Shown here piece by piece: positions 16,007 to 24,287 of a stretch of DNA of 50,109 nt (within the stretch, counting starts at the first letter, position 1; every line of letters begins with the position of its first letter). The stretch comes from Eubacteriales Family XIII. Incertae Sedis bacterium (GTDB lineage Bacteria; Bacillota; Clostridia; Peptostreptococcales; Anaerovoracaceae), in contig JAISED010000053.1 of NCBI GenBank assembly GCA_031264295.1, forward strand, positions 1 through 50,109, given 5' to 3'. Both the position numbers and the translations under genes were made by a program. A model generated the notes under the pieces. That model saw only the letters and a list, made by a program, of their open reading frames with translations, had not been told where the DNA came from and ran no database searches.

Positions 16007-19000
16007 TTAAGGCAGGATCTTATAAGCGAAGAAATCCGAATAATACTGCGTGGAGTTTAGTGAAGTTCTGAGATAATCCGTATTGACTGAATATCTGCTT
16101 CCCCAAGTCGCTATAGCAACGAACGAACCTGCATAAGCCGGATTGCTGCTGTTGTTGATAAAATACTTGGTTATTGTCATCCAATGGTTGTTGGTTTTTT
16201 CATATTTAATGATTTTATTGACATTATCATCTATCTCCAAATAATTCAGCATGAACACCGGTACATCGGCGGCAAGCTGTGTCTTCAGAAAACTGTCTAA
16301 ATTAGTCATTGTTCTTCCCGATGGCACAGCCTTAGTGTAATCATGTCCCGTAATGTCGGAGAACTCTCCAAACGCATTCTCCATAGCAGTGGCGGATGTG
16401 CCTATACCTAGGTTACTGGGAATATTCCCCATATCCGCGTAAAAACCCATAAGCTCTGTATACTCGGTCTCTGTGAAAAAATATGTGCTCCTGCTTGTTC
16501 CGTAATAAGCAAAGGTTTGGTCAAAATTCGAAGCATTGAAATCCGAGTTCGGAACGACAGACATCCCGCTTGGCTCCACTGGCAAATACAACCATTTTGG
16601 CTCGTCTGTATATTGCAGTAAATCTCCGTGTGTAGAAATGTTTTTGAATATAGAGTAGGCGATCAAATCGGCAAACGCAACAGCACCGCAACCCGTACTC
16701 GCCATAGCATCCCCATCCAAGTAATAGTTTCTCGTACTGCCGTAGTCCTCCCACCAATCTTGATTTCCGCCGTAATACACCTGCGAGGAAGTTGAAAATG
16801 GTTTTACACGAACATAACTTCGATCACCGCCCGCACGCTCCGGCACAAGCGCATATGTTTCAGTAGTGGAAGCAGCACTCGCCGCAACTGAAACTACTCC
16901 TTGGTACGTACCAAGGTTTTCATGTTCCTGACTTAAATCTTTCAACAGGGCAAGTTTTTGCACCCTGTTTTTTTCGCTGAATAACACTTCGTCTTCGGAT
17001 GCCGCCACTTCGGATGCCGTAATATACCCGGCGCTTCGCGCGATCTCATTTGAAACTGAAAGTGCTGCAGAATCCTTCGCCGACAAAGTTCCTGACGCCG
17101 AACTCATCACGGATACGCCTGTCAGCCCCGGGTTCTGCGTATTGACGAGATAATAGAGCGGCGCTTTGAGCATGACCTTATAGCCGTTGTTGGTGTAAGT
17201 CATAATATTATTATAGGAGGAAGCATCGGGATCGATCATATAAAAGCTCAGATTCGCCGTGCTTGCACCCACGACAACATGTCCTGCCACATTCCCGCTT
17301 CCGTCCTTGAATCGAACGGCAAACGCGATAAGAGTTCCGGTTTCATTGTACAGCGGTGCTTTCGAGTTGTAAATACTGTAACTTGCGCCAAATTGTTCTT
17401 GTACATAATATTCCGCAATCGCATTCACTTCGGCATCTGTCAAGGGAGCATACACATACTGTATGGTTCCGCCTAGCTTGGCCTGATATATGTTTTTTTC
17501 CTGCGTCGTGAAATATGCCGTTCCGAAGACGTTCACACCGCTGAAATCCTTGAGCTTTGAAAGAAAGAGGTTGAATTTGCCGATATTTGTGGTCGGCACG
17601 CTGTAGCCGCCAAGCGCATGAAAGTAAGCAAAGGTGTCTTTGAAGGCCTGCTCACCTACAGCATCATAGATCTTTGTCAGGTTGTAAGCCAAAGAGTAAG
17701 GGCTGTATGCGCCCTGCGACATGGCAGCATCGTAATTGACATGTCCTTGAATCCTGTTGGCGTAACTCTTAATGTAATTCTTGTAAGCGGATCCGGTGAA
17801 CGTTTGACTTACATTCGAAACCGACATGGTATCACCGGTTTTAACCATATAATAATAGATTTTGAATATTGTCAATGCCTCCGCTTCAAATGTCCATCTA
17901 TAGGAATCGAAATTATGACCTATCTCATGAATCGGAGTTTCTGTCATGGATGTGTTGTCGTGAACCATCTTAAGCACATGCGCTTGTGCTACGGGATAGC
18001 TTGTGTTGTAAACAGACCATAATATCGGATTCCCCGATAGCCCCTCTACATTCCAATCCAAAGTTCTTGATGTGTCGAACTGCATTTTACTGCCGCTGTA
18101 CGGTTTATCTCCGCCCACCAAGCCATATTGCACATTATAGGCATTGTTTACCTTTGTCAAAAATTGTGTTAATCTTCCGGATCCGAAAAGGTTTGCAAAC
18201 CATGATTCAAAGTGAAACAACATATTGCTGTAAGTATAAGTTTGTGTGTTTGCCGCGGGTAAAGGTAAAGTTACCTCCACATAAGTCGAATCAGCCCACG
18301 TACTGGTCAAATGATTATAATATGCAAAATGCAACCTGTATCTCTCTCCCGGCGTAAGGTTGCTTATAGTATATGTGCCGCTGTTGGTGTAATAGTCGTT
18401 TCCGGTCACATCCGCCCAAGTGCCGGGCAGCCAGTGATAGTACGTAAATCTGTTTCCCCAAGTGCCTTCGGACGGATAAACCACTTTTACCGTCATGCTT
18501 GTCGGATTGGTGCTGGTCACGGTAATCGACGGCGTTTGTGCGCCCGCCATCTGTACGGTTATTTCGTCATAGTACCAGGATCCGCTTGCGCTGTCCCAAG
18601 CCCCCGTGACGAATTTGTATACGCCCCCCGCGCGAAGCCCCGTCGCCGTGTAGCTTCTGTTTGTAGCCGCCGCTTGACCCTGTCCGAGTAAATACGTGTA
18701 CGCCTGTGTTCCTGTATCGTATTTGCGTAAAAAATTGTTTACGTTGCTGCTGTTCACATACCAGATGGTAAATGTTACGGAAGTGCTTGTCTTGCTTGAG
18801 TATGTAATGCTTGTAAAAGAGTTGGCGGACATCGTCGAAATACCGGAGCTTCCGAAAGAATCGCTCGCTTCAAAGCTGCCTATGCCGACGTCCGTTGAAA
18901 CGACTGATGGCGCGGGCGCTTCGGCCTCATCATATGCGGGAAGCTCGGGTTCGGGAATCGGTCCGAAAAGCTCTTCGTATAGGTCGTCGTCCAAATCCGC

Positions 19001-19417
19001 TGCGATAACGTCATTGCGCGTTAATCCTGCTGTTTGAGCTATGGTTTGAGAATCTTGATATCCGCGCATTTTCTCGTTCGTTATGACGGACAGAAATCCT
19101 TCGTCTATTTCACCCGCTTCAACATCGAAGATCGTCTCATAGTTTTCCAGGATGTACTCAGGCGCCAGGTTTCCGAACAGTTCTTCAAACTTTATGATCA
19201 ATTCTCCGTTATAGTAATTCCCTTCAAGCAATGCTTCATACTTTTGACGGGCTTCGCTTTTCTGCTCTTGCTCGTCTTCAATGAAGATCTGCGGTTGCAA
19301 TCCGTCGCTTGTGCCGATCGAATAATCCAATGCTTGTATCGGAACGACCGTACTCAGGCAAAGAATTACAATAAATGCGACAGATAACAGTTTTCTTGTT
19401 TTTTGTTTGGTTCTCAT
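16007..19417 (-). CDS. Secreted protein with zinc-metalloprotease and papain-like protease motifs
   Basis: The 1136-residue protein has a signal peptide (KLLSVAFIVILCLSTVVP, cut near IQA). Residues about 195-385 hold two FN3-like domains. Residues about 395-640 contain HEIGHNFD (H497, E498, H501) with a Glu 9-11 residues further on (E511/E513), the HExxH-X(8-28)-E pattern of M60/gluzincin-like peptidases. Residues about 660-740 (AIAEYYVQEQFGASYSIYNS, then FAVRF and GHVVVGAS) resemble the inhibitory prodomain of streptopain-like enzymes. The C-terminal third has STGCGAVAFADLIAY (C910) and NNHWMTITKYF (H1078), the Cys/His arrangement of C39/C10-like cysteine peptidases. Two protease centres in one chain is unusual. 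Weak AAGGAA site before the ATG. Secretion is confident, activity is inferred. Confidence 0.75.
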   Translation of the reverse strand: MRTKQKTRKLLSVAFIVILCLSTVVPIQALDYSIGTSDGLQPQIFIEDEQEQKSEARQKYEALLEGNYYNGELIIKFEELFGNLAPEYILENYETIFDVEAGEIDEGFLSVITNEKMRGYQDSQTIAQTAGLTRNDVIAADLDDDLYEELFGPIPEPELPAYDEAEAPAPSVVSTDVGIGSFEASDSFGSSGISTMSANSFTSITYSSKTSTSVTFTIWYVNSSNVNNFLRKYDTGTQAYTYLLGQGQAAATNRSYTATGLRAGGVYKFVTGAWDSASGSWYYDEITVQMAGAQTPSITVTSTNPTSMTVKVVYPSEGTWGNRFTYYHWLPGTWADVTGNDYYTNSGTYTISNLTPGERYRLHFAYYNHLTSTWADSTYVEVTLPLPAANTQTYTYSNMLFHFESWFANLFGSGRLTQFLTKVNNAYNVQYGLVGGDKPYSGSKMQFDTSRTLDWNVEGLSGNPILWSVYNTSYPVAQAHVLKMVHDNTSMTETPIHEIGHNFDSYRWTFEAEALTIFKIYYYMVKTGDTMSVSNVSQTFTGSAYKNYIKSYANRIQGHVNYDAAMSQGAYSPYSLAYNLTKIYDAVGEQAFKDTFAYFHALGGYSVPTTNIGKFNLFLSKLKDFSGVNVFGTAYFTTQEKNIYQAKLGGTIQYVYAPLTDAEVNAIAEYYVQEQFGASYSIYNSKAPLYNETGTLIAFAVRFKDGSGNVAGHVVVGASTANLSFYMIDPDASSYNNIMTYTNNGYKVMLKAPLYYLVNTQNPGLTGVSVMSSASGTLSAKDSAALSVSNEIARSAGYITASEVAASEDEVLFSEKNRVQKLALLKDLSQEHENLGTYQGVVSVAASAASTTETYALVPERAGGDRSYVRVKPFSTSSQVYYGGNQDWWEDYGSTRNYYLDGDAMASTGCGAVAFADLIAYSIFKNISTHGDLLQYTDEPKWLYLPVEPSGMSVVPNSDFNASNFDQTFAYYGTSRSTYFFTETEYTELMGFYADMGNIPSNLGIGTSATAMENAFGEFSDITGHDYTKAVPSGRTMTNLDSFLKTQLAADVPVFMLNYLEIDDNVNKIIKYEKTNNHWMTITKYFINNSSNPAYAGSFVAIATWGSRYSVNTDYLRTSLNSTQYYSDFFAYKILP

Positions 19418-19479
19418 TTTCTTTTCCTTTCTCTCTTACTGCGCAATCCCCATTAGGCCGATATTTTTTAGAATTTAAC

Positions 19480-19515
19480 GCAGCAGCCGGATTGTCCGTA
19501 CAATCCGGCTGCTGC
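19480..19515 (-). terminator. Strong hairpin between the small secreted protein and the protease gene
   Basis: A perfect 16-bp stem (19480-19495 with 19500-19515, GCAGCAGCCGGATTGT) with a 4-nt CCGT loop. On the minus strand only a broken U-tract follows, so it may act as a partial terminator or as an mRNA-stabilising hairpin that lowers expression of the downstream protease gene. Confidence 0.7.
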
Positions 19516-19527
19516 TTAAACTTTGAA

Positions 19528-19950
19528 TCATATGCTATTAGTCGTAAAAATCCGGCTATCTGTTCCTGAACCTTTTTTGGCAAAGAATGTGACTTTCGCC
19601 CTATATTCCATACCTGATACCCCGTCATAAGTAAGGGTTCCGCTATGCGTCGTGCAGTTGTTCCCCATAAAAGCCGGATAGTTACTGCTGCTATAAGTTG
19701 CGGCCGTAACCCAACTCGAACCCGACCTACGCTCTATAATAATCCCCGATACGCCCAATTGGTCAGAAATCTGCGGTGCTGCAACATAGTAGCTCACAAG
19801 AACGTCGTCTGCACCTGTTCTACTGAGTGTAGCCTCGTAAACCGAAATATAATTGCTTGCTTTAAGCGTCATCGCAGTTGCCGGCGCGGTTGCTGAAGAC
19901 ATAAGAGCCAATATTATAATTACACCTATGAACAATTGACGTTTTTTCAT
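19528..19950 (-). CDS. Small secreted protein, beta-rich
   Basis: The 140-residue protein has a clear signal peptide (MKKRQLFIGVIIILALMSSA, cut near ATA). The rest is a single beta-sandwich-like domain (SNYISVYEATLSRTGADDVL, GVSGIIIERRSGSSW, MEYRAKVTFFAKKG). It is similar in style to the small DUF6147-like secreted proteins of clostridia, but I am not sure of the family. GGAGGAA lies 7 nt before the ATG, and the gene starts 4 bp after the stop of the sigma-DUF4367 fusion gene, so the two are co-transcribed. Confidence 0.65.
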   Translation of the reverse strand: MKKRQLFIGVIIILALMSSATAPATAMTLKASNYISVYEATLSRTGADDVLVSYYVAAPQISDQLGVSGIIIERRSGSSWVTAATYSSSNYPAFMGNNCTTHSGTLTYDGVSGMEYRAKVTFFAKKGSGTDSRIFTTNSI

Positions 19951-19954
19951 TAGT

Positions 19955-20554
19955 CTATTCCTCCGAATACATTGAGTTGATAACTGATTTCATTTCTTCT
20001 TCTGTAATCATTCCCTGAATGTTAATATCGTACATGCCTTCCGCCCATGTAACCGCCACTCTTTCCATGTTTTTATAGAGATAGTGATCTACACCTCTAT
20101 ACGTGTAGATGGATGGTTCATCATCATTCTTTTCAATCGTCGCAGTCTGATTACGTGACGCTTGTAAAAATACCACAATTAAAACCACTAGATCATCCTT
20201 GCCATTGTTGTATATCATAGCCAATATTGTTTTGTCTGGCAAATTGCCTACCTCGATCTTTGTAAAGCTATACCCATCCGGTAAGTACGTCGGCGCAACT
20301 AGATTCTCAACTCCCCAAGTGCTTAGCATATCCTGCAGAGACGCATAGTACTCCTGCGCCGTTTCAGCAGGAACCACCAACGGCGCATTCGAATCTTCAT
20401 ATATTTTAAGCCATCCTGTACAGCAGGCCTCTTGAACGGCATCCTCTGCGTCAGATTTAGGGAGACGCGAGCTTGCATAATGCATCAACTTTTCACACAT
20501 TGTTTTAATAAGCTTCTTGTAATATTTCTCTTTCTGGTCACTAAAAGGCTCCAT
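19955..20554 (-). CDS. Sigma-70 region 2 fragment fused to a DUF4367 domain
   Basis: The first 50 residues (KLIKTMCEKLMHYASSRLPK then SDAEDAVQEACCTGWLKIYE) match region 2 of ECF-type sigma factors. Without any region 4, the chain runs into a DUF4367 domain (APTYLPDGYSFTKIEV, ..., VTWAEGMYDINIQGMITEEEM). DUF4367 is normally the extracellular part of a membrane anti-sigma-like protein encoded right after such sigma genes. The membrane helix is absent, apart from a moderately hydrophobic LVVLIVVFL strand. The simplest reading is an in-frame deletion joining two neighbouring genes. I place the start at 20554 (MEPFSDQ), preceded by AGGGGGGA; an ATG at 20593 lies at the predicted transcription start. 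Whether the product works is unknown. Confidence 0.65.
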   Translation of the reverse strand: MEPFSDQKEKYYKKLIKTMCEKLMHYASSRLPKSDAEDAVQEACCTGWLKIYEDSNAPLVVPAETAQEYYASLQDMLSTWGVENLVAPTYLPDGYSFTKIEVGNLPDKTILAMIYNNGKDDLVVLIVVFLQASRNQTATIEKNDDEPSIYTYRGVDHYLYKNMERVAVTWAEGMYDINIQGMITEEEMKSVINSMYSEE

Positions 20555-20602
20555 CAGTCCCCCCTCTCCATATACCTTACTGTACCTACTCACTATGGTA
20601 AA

Positions 20603-20632
20603 AGAATATCATGCCTATTTTGTATTTGTCAA
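20603..20632 (-). promoter_or_regulatory. Sigma-A-type promoter for the sigma-DUF4367 gene
   Basis: On the minus strand a perfect TTGACA (20632-20627) is followed after 18 bp by TATTCT (20608-20603). Transcription would start near 20597, which favours the ATG at 20554 over the one at 20593. Confidence 0.65.
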
Positions 20633-20707
20633 GAAAATTGGCAAGTTCGACGATGTTCTGAAGATGTTCAGCAAAAAAGAAACTCTTGCTACGGCAAAAG
20701 CCTCTCA

Positions 20708-20983
20708 CTAATCCTGTTCTTTCATGTAAGTTTTACGTATACGCTCTTGTTCTTCTATGGAAGAGCTGCGTATAAGTTCTTGCGCTTGTTCTTCCATATA
20801 GGCATTATATATACGTGTTTGTTCCGCCGCCAAGATTGGTATGTTTGCTTCAACTTTATCCACAATACCACGGAGTTCTTCGTAAGAGTACTCTGACATA
20901 ATCTTAGCTTGTTCTACCGGGTCTAATGTTTCCAGCCTACTCTACGCAATATACGCCGCTATTGCTATTGATCCTATAAGACC
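20708..20983 (-). pseudogene. Remnant of a small membrane protein gene
   Basis: On the minus strand GLIGSIAIAAYIA (a membrane helix) is followed by a TAG in the same frame and then by SRLETLDPVEQAKIMSEYSY and a 60-residue charged helical tail with repeated EEQ motifs, to a stop at 20708. An intact-looking 63-codon frame begins with ATG at 20899 but lacks a ribosome site. The in-frame stop between a membrane helix and the helical part suggests decay. I do not recognise the family. Confidence 0.45.
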
Positions 20984-21150
20984 CTGCTATACAATTCCGA
21001 ACCTCTTCTAGATGAAAGTGCGATCATTTTACTCTATACTTATATATCCCAATTTTTGCTCAAATTATTACATCAAAAATAAAAAATTTGATTTTTCCTC
21101 TTACGTTTTCGGTAAGTCCGCCATCGAAATCAGTAATAAGCATACATAAA

Positions 21151-21650
21151 TTAACAAATACCCGGATATCCGTTCTTCTCCGCATGTCCGATCAGATACA
21201 AAAAAGCGGATGCGGGCACGCGAAGAAGTTCGTCGCCGGACGCTGTACTATAGATGCCGTAGTCGTCCATGTTCTTTGTTACAATAATCGCGGCGGACGC
21301 CTCCTTACAAATCCGGCAAATCGCGTCGTCATCCGAGATCGGCGCCTTCTCCCGATATTTGACTTCAATCAGAACGTTTCTGTGATTCGCATATTCAATG
21401 ACCACATCCACTTCTTTATCCTTCCGACCGCCCCTATAATACCCTACCGAGCTTGCTTTTCGAGAGCAAGATACCGCTACATGCCGATAAACAGCGGTCT
21501 CTACCACCTTTCCCATCTCGACAGGATTAGTCAAAACGGAGTCGTCCATTAAGATCGCATTACGGAGCGCCGCATCTGCCGGGTCGTCATGTCATTATCC
21601 GCCAGCGCCAACTCAGGAAAACCGCCGTTTTGCAACAAGCTTTCAATCAT
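21151..21650 (-). pseudogene. Broken DUF4143-type AAA ATPase gene
   Basis: The 3' part (21151-21549) encodes GKVVETAVYRHVA, YYRGGRKDKEVDVVIEY and NVLIEVKYREKAP, the nuclease-like C-terminal DUF4143 domain of the widespread AAA ATPases. Upstream the frame is broken. MIESLLQNGGFPELALAD lies in one frame (from ATG 21650) and ADAALRNAILMDD in another, with the roughly 100 residues that normally separate these motifs missing. The P-loop half is absent. It is a remnant with a deletion and frameshift. Confidence 0.75.
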
Positions 21651-21679
21651 TTGTCAACGATCATTATAAATATACTTAT

Positions 21680-21698
21680 AATATTTGCAGCAAATATT
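21680..21698. promoter_or_regulatory. Perfect dyad upstream of the PTS operon
   Basis: AATATTTGC-A-GCAAATATT is a perfect 9-bp inverted repeat with one central base, about 95 bp upstream of the -35 box of the ptsI promoter. The position and symmetry suit an activator-binding site, for example for the PRD regulator encoded in the operon (inference). Confidence 0.5.
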
Positions 21699-21791
21699 AA
21701 CTTTATACTGTATTTTTCGTTCTTTCATTATCATCTGCTAAATAATGCTATTTTTCGCCAGTATGTAGAAAGAAACAGAACTTTAACTGAA

Positions 21792-21820
21792 TAGACAAAC
21801 AATTCCTGACATAGTATAAT
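21792..21820 (+). promoter_or_regulatory. Promoter of the PTS operon
   Basis: TAGACA (21792-21797), 17-bp spacer, TATAAT (21815-21820). Start of transcription is expected near 21827. A weak -35 with a perfect -10 is consistent with an activator-dependent promoter. Confidence 0.7.
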
Positions 21821-21922
21821 TTAATAAATTTTATGAATAGCCGCATGGAGGCGGCTTCCGAAAATCCTTGCCGGGCAGCATCACGCCGGCTTGGGGAAGT
21901 TGCCCAGAGAGGAGACGGTCTG

Positions 21923-23656
21923 TTGGTCGGCATAGGTGTTGTTGATGGTATCGCCATCCAAAAAGTGTTTATTTATGACAATGCGCCGTGTGATGAACAT
22001 CAACGCGAGTATTTGGGCGCGGACAAAGAGACCGCCCGGCTGTTCACCGCCATTGAGACCGCAAAGGATCAGCTAACGAGAACCGCTGAGAAGCTCGCCC
22101 GTGAGATCGGCAGCGATAAAGCTGAGATCATAGAGTATCAAATCAACATTTTATGCGACAAGGTCTTTACGGACAAAATACTGCGGAACGTCGAAAGCGG
22201 TTCCGCCTGCGAGGACGCCGTCAAGACCACATGCACGGAGTATTATGAGATTTTCAACAATTTGGATAATGATTATCTGCAGCAACGTAAGATCGATATC
22301 ATCGACATACAAGTAAGATTGCTGGACATCCTGAACGGCAGAAAAAGCATATCCGCCCTGGGAAGCTCCACCATCGTAGCCGCAGAGGATCTCACACCCA
22401 GCCAGGTCGCGGAAATGGAACTGAAGTCGGTTAAAGGGATCCTGCTTGAAAAAGGCGGCAGATCCTCACACTCGGTCATCATCGCTCAGTCCTTCGGCAT
22501 TCCATGCATAATAGGACTGCGCGGCCTGCTGAATAAGCTGGATGAGTGTGGAACCGTGATAATGGACGGTAAAACCGGAGATGTAATAATCAACCCGCCC
22601 GCAGAACTGCTAGCTGACTATCGCGGCAAGCTTGATAGAGAGACGAAGAATAAGAAAAAACTTGAAGCCTACATATCGAAAGCCCCCATCACTCCTGACG
22701 GTGTACAGATAAACGTCTACGCAAATATTGCGTCCGCCGCGGAAGCCCGCATGTCGCTCGAAAACGGCGGGGAGGGCGTAGGTCTTTTCCGAACGGAGCT
22801 GCTGTACATGGGCTTCTCCGAGACCCCCTCGAGAGAGGCTCAGTTTAAGACTTACTCAAGGATCGCTAAAGACCTTGGAAGTAAGCCCCTTATCATCCGA
22901 ACCCTTGATGTGGGCGGCGACAAGGAAATAGCCTACCTCGGCATAGAAAAGGAAGCAAATCCCTTTCTTGGATATCGCGCGATCAGGTATTGCCTGGATC
23001 ATGAAAGCCTCTTCAAAGATCAAATTGCCGCTGTATTGCAGGCGGCGAAATACGGCAACATAAAGCTGATGTTTCCCATGATCTCCACGATGGACGAATT
23101 GATGAAGGCGAAAAGGCTTGTAAATGAAACAAAGGCCGAGCTACTGTCTCAAGGAACGGAGTTCGCGGATATACCCATAGGCATGATGATGGAGGCGCCT
23201 GCGGCGGCTCTCATGGCCGACGCGTTTGCACAGCATGTGGATTTTTTCAGCGTCGGCACCAATGATCTCATACAGTACCTCTTCGCGGCCGATCGAAACA
23301 ACGACAAAGTGTCGCATTTGAATTCATACTACCACCCCGCATTGTTCCGTTGCGTAAACGCGATCTGCACCGCCGCGCTAAAGCATGAAATTGAAATTGA
23401 CATTTGCGGACATGCCGGAGAGGCGCCCGATCTAATTCCCATCTGGATAGCCATGGGAATAAGCGGGCTGAGCGTGAGTATTCCATCTATACCATTGGTA
23501 AAAAAGATCATCTGCGAAACACGAGCCAAGGACGCCCGCGAGCTGCTTGATAAGGTACTGCAGTTTAATACATCCGGCGAAGTTAAGGAATATTTGAATA
23601 CAATAAACGGAAGGATGCAAGCGTATGATACAGGCGCAATTGGAAGTACGCAATGA
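21923..23656 (+). CDS. ptsI: Divergent PTS Enzyme I (PEP-protein phosphotransferase)
   Basis: Enzyme I takes phosphate from PEP and passes it to HPr. I choose TTG at 21923 as start: GGAG lies 8 nt upstream, the protein then begins LVGIGVVDGIAIQKV like other Enzymes I, and length is 577 residues (family about 575). The earlier ATG at 21833 lies six bases from the predicted transcription start. The phosphorylated His is H183 in GGRSSHSVIIAQ. The PEP-binding barrel is present (GVGLFRTELLYM, SVGTNDLIQY, DRNNDKVSHL). The usual CGEMAGD motif is changed to CGHAGEA, keeping the Cys. It overlaps the HPr gene by 32 bp. The divergence and operon position suggest a dedicated Enzyme I for this PTS rather than the general one. 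Confidence 0.9.
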   Translation: MVGIGVVDGIAIQKVFIYDNAPCDEHQREYLGADKETARLFTAIETAKDQLTRTAEKLAREIGSDKAEIIEYQINILCDKVFTDKILRNVESGSACEDAVKTTCTEYYEIFNNLDNDYLQQRKIDIIDIQVRLLDILNGRKSISALGSSTIVAAEDLTPSQVAEMELKSVKGILLEKGGRSSHSVIIAQSFGIPCIIGLRGLLNKLDECGTVIMDGKTGDVIINPPAELLADYRGKLDRETKNKKKLEAYISKAPITPDGVQINVYANIASAAEARMSLENGGEGVGLFRTELLYMGFSETPSREAQFKTYSRIAKDLGSKPLIIRTLDVGGDKEIAYLGIEKEANPFLGYRAIRYCLDHESLFKDQIAAVLQAAKYGNIKLMFPMISTMDELMKAKRLVNETKAELLSQGTEFADIPIGMMMEAPAAALMADAFAQHVDFFSVGTNDLIQYLFAADRNNDKVSHLNSYYHPALFRCVNAICTAALKHEIEIDICGHAGEAPDLIPIWIAMGISGLSVSIPSIPLVKKIICETRAKDARELLDKVLQFNTSGEVKEYLNTINGRMQAYDTGAIGSTQ

Positions 23657-23891
23657 ATTGGGTATCCATGCCCGCGTAGCTAACCGCATAAGCTCATGCT
23701 GCCAAGGCTTTTCCAGCCGCATTGAAGCTGAATCGGGAACTGCGTTCATGGATTTGAAGAGTGTACTCAATGTAATGATATTAAATGTTAAGTATGGTGA
23801 AAAGCTGACAGTAGCAATCGAAGGCGAGGATGAGAACGAAGCTTTTGAATCCTTGAAAGAACTCTTCGATAATAAGTTCGGCGAGAAATAG
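23625..23891 (+). CDS. HPr-family phosphocarrier with variant active site
   Basis: The 88-residue protein aligns end to end with HPr: H15 in GIHARVANRI is the phosphorylated histidine and S46 in DLKSVLNVM is at the place of the HPr-kinase serine. Two usual features differ: the Pro after HAR is Val, and the KSIMGLM-S/L-G segment reads KSVLNVMILNV. It overlaps ptsI and is followed by IIA, so it probably passes phosphate from this operon's Enzyme I to its IIA. A role like Crh (regulatory only) is less likely because His15 is kept. The start is ATG with GGAAGGATG-type purines upstream. Confidence 0.88.
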   Translation: MIQAQLEVRNELGIHARVANRISSCCQGFSSRIEAESGTAFMDLKSVLNVMILNVKYGEKLTVAIEGEDENEAFESLKELFDNKFGEK

Positions 23892-23972
23892 CGCAGCGCC
23901 GACGGCGGAGTCAGGCGGCGGGCAGTGCCGCGGTCAAGCAAGGCGTGCGGCTGGAAAGGAACGGTATCAGTA

Positions 23973-24287
23973 ATGAATTCGTTAGAAAAGGCTATGTCGC
24001 TGATCGCGGTTGCCGGCGATTCAAAGAGTTATTCTATGGAAGCTGTTTCATTGGCAAAGGAAGGCAAGTTCGACGAAGCGCGCGCAAGCGTCGAAAAGGC
24101 CAGAGACGCTATGATAACAGCCCATGATATGCAAACAGATCTGATCAGAGCCGAGGTCGAAGGCCGCGGCGAAGCGATCGGCCTGCTGATGGTTCATGCG
24201 CAGGATCATCTGAGCGGCGCTCTGCTGATGCGGGAATTGGCGGAGGAATTCATTGATCTGTACAAGAAATTGGAGGTGGTAACTTGA
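23973..24287 (+). CDS. PTS lactose/cellobiose-type IIA component
   Basis: The roughly 104-residue all-helical protein fits the trimeric IIA of lactose/cellobiose PTS. The phosphorylated histidine is H75 in LLMVHAQDHLSGALL, with the second conserved His H79. I start at ATG 23973 (MNSLEKAMSLIAVAGDSKSY), where family similarity begins; AAGGAACGG lies about 12 nt upstream. The earlier ATG at 23925 would add 16 unrelated residues. It receives phosphate from HPr and gives it to the IIB encoded directly after it (4-base overlap). Confidence 0.88.
   Translation: MNSLEKAMSLIAVAGDSKSYSMEAVSLAKEGKFDEARASVEKARDAMITAHDMQTDLIRAEVEGRGEAIGLLMVHAQDHLSGALLMRELAEEFIDLYKKLEVVT

Noticed and set aside
21833..21922. 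Extra 30-residue N-terminus of Enzyme I
   Set aside because: The ATG at 21833 has no ribosome site and lies almost at the predicted transcription start. The family similarity begins at 21923, where a TTG follows GGAG.
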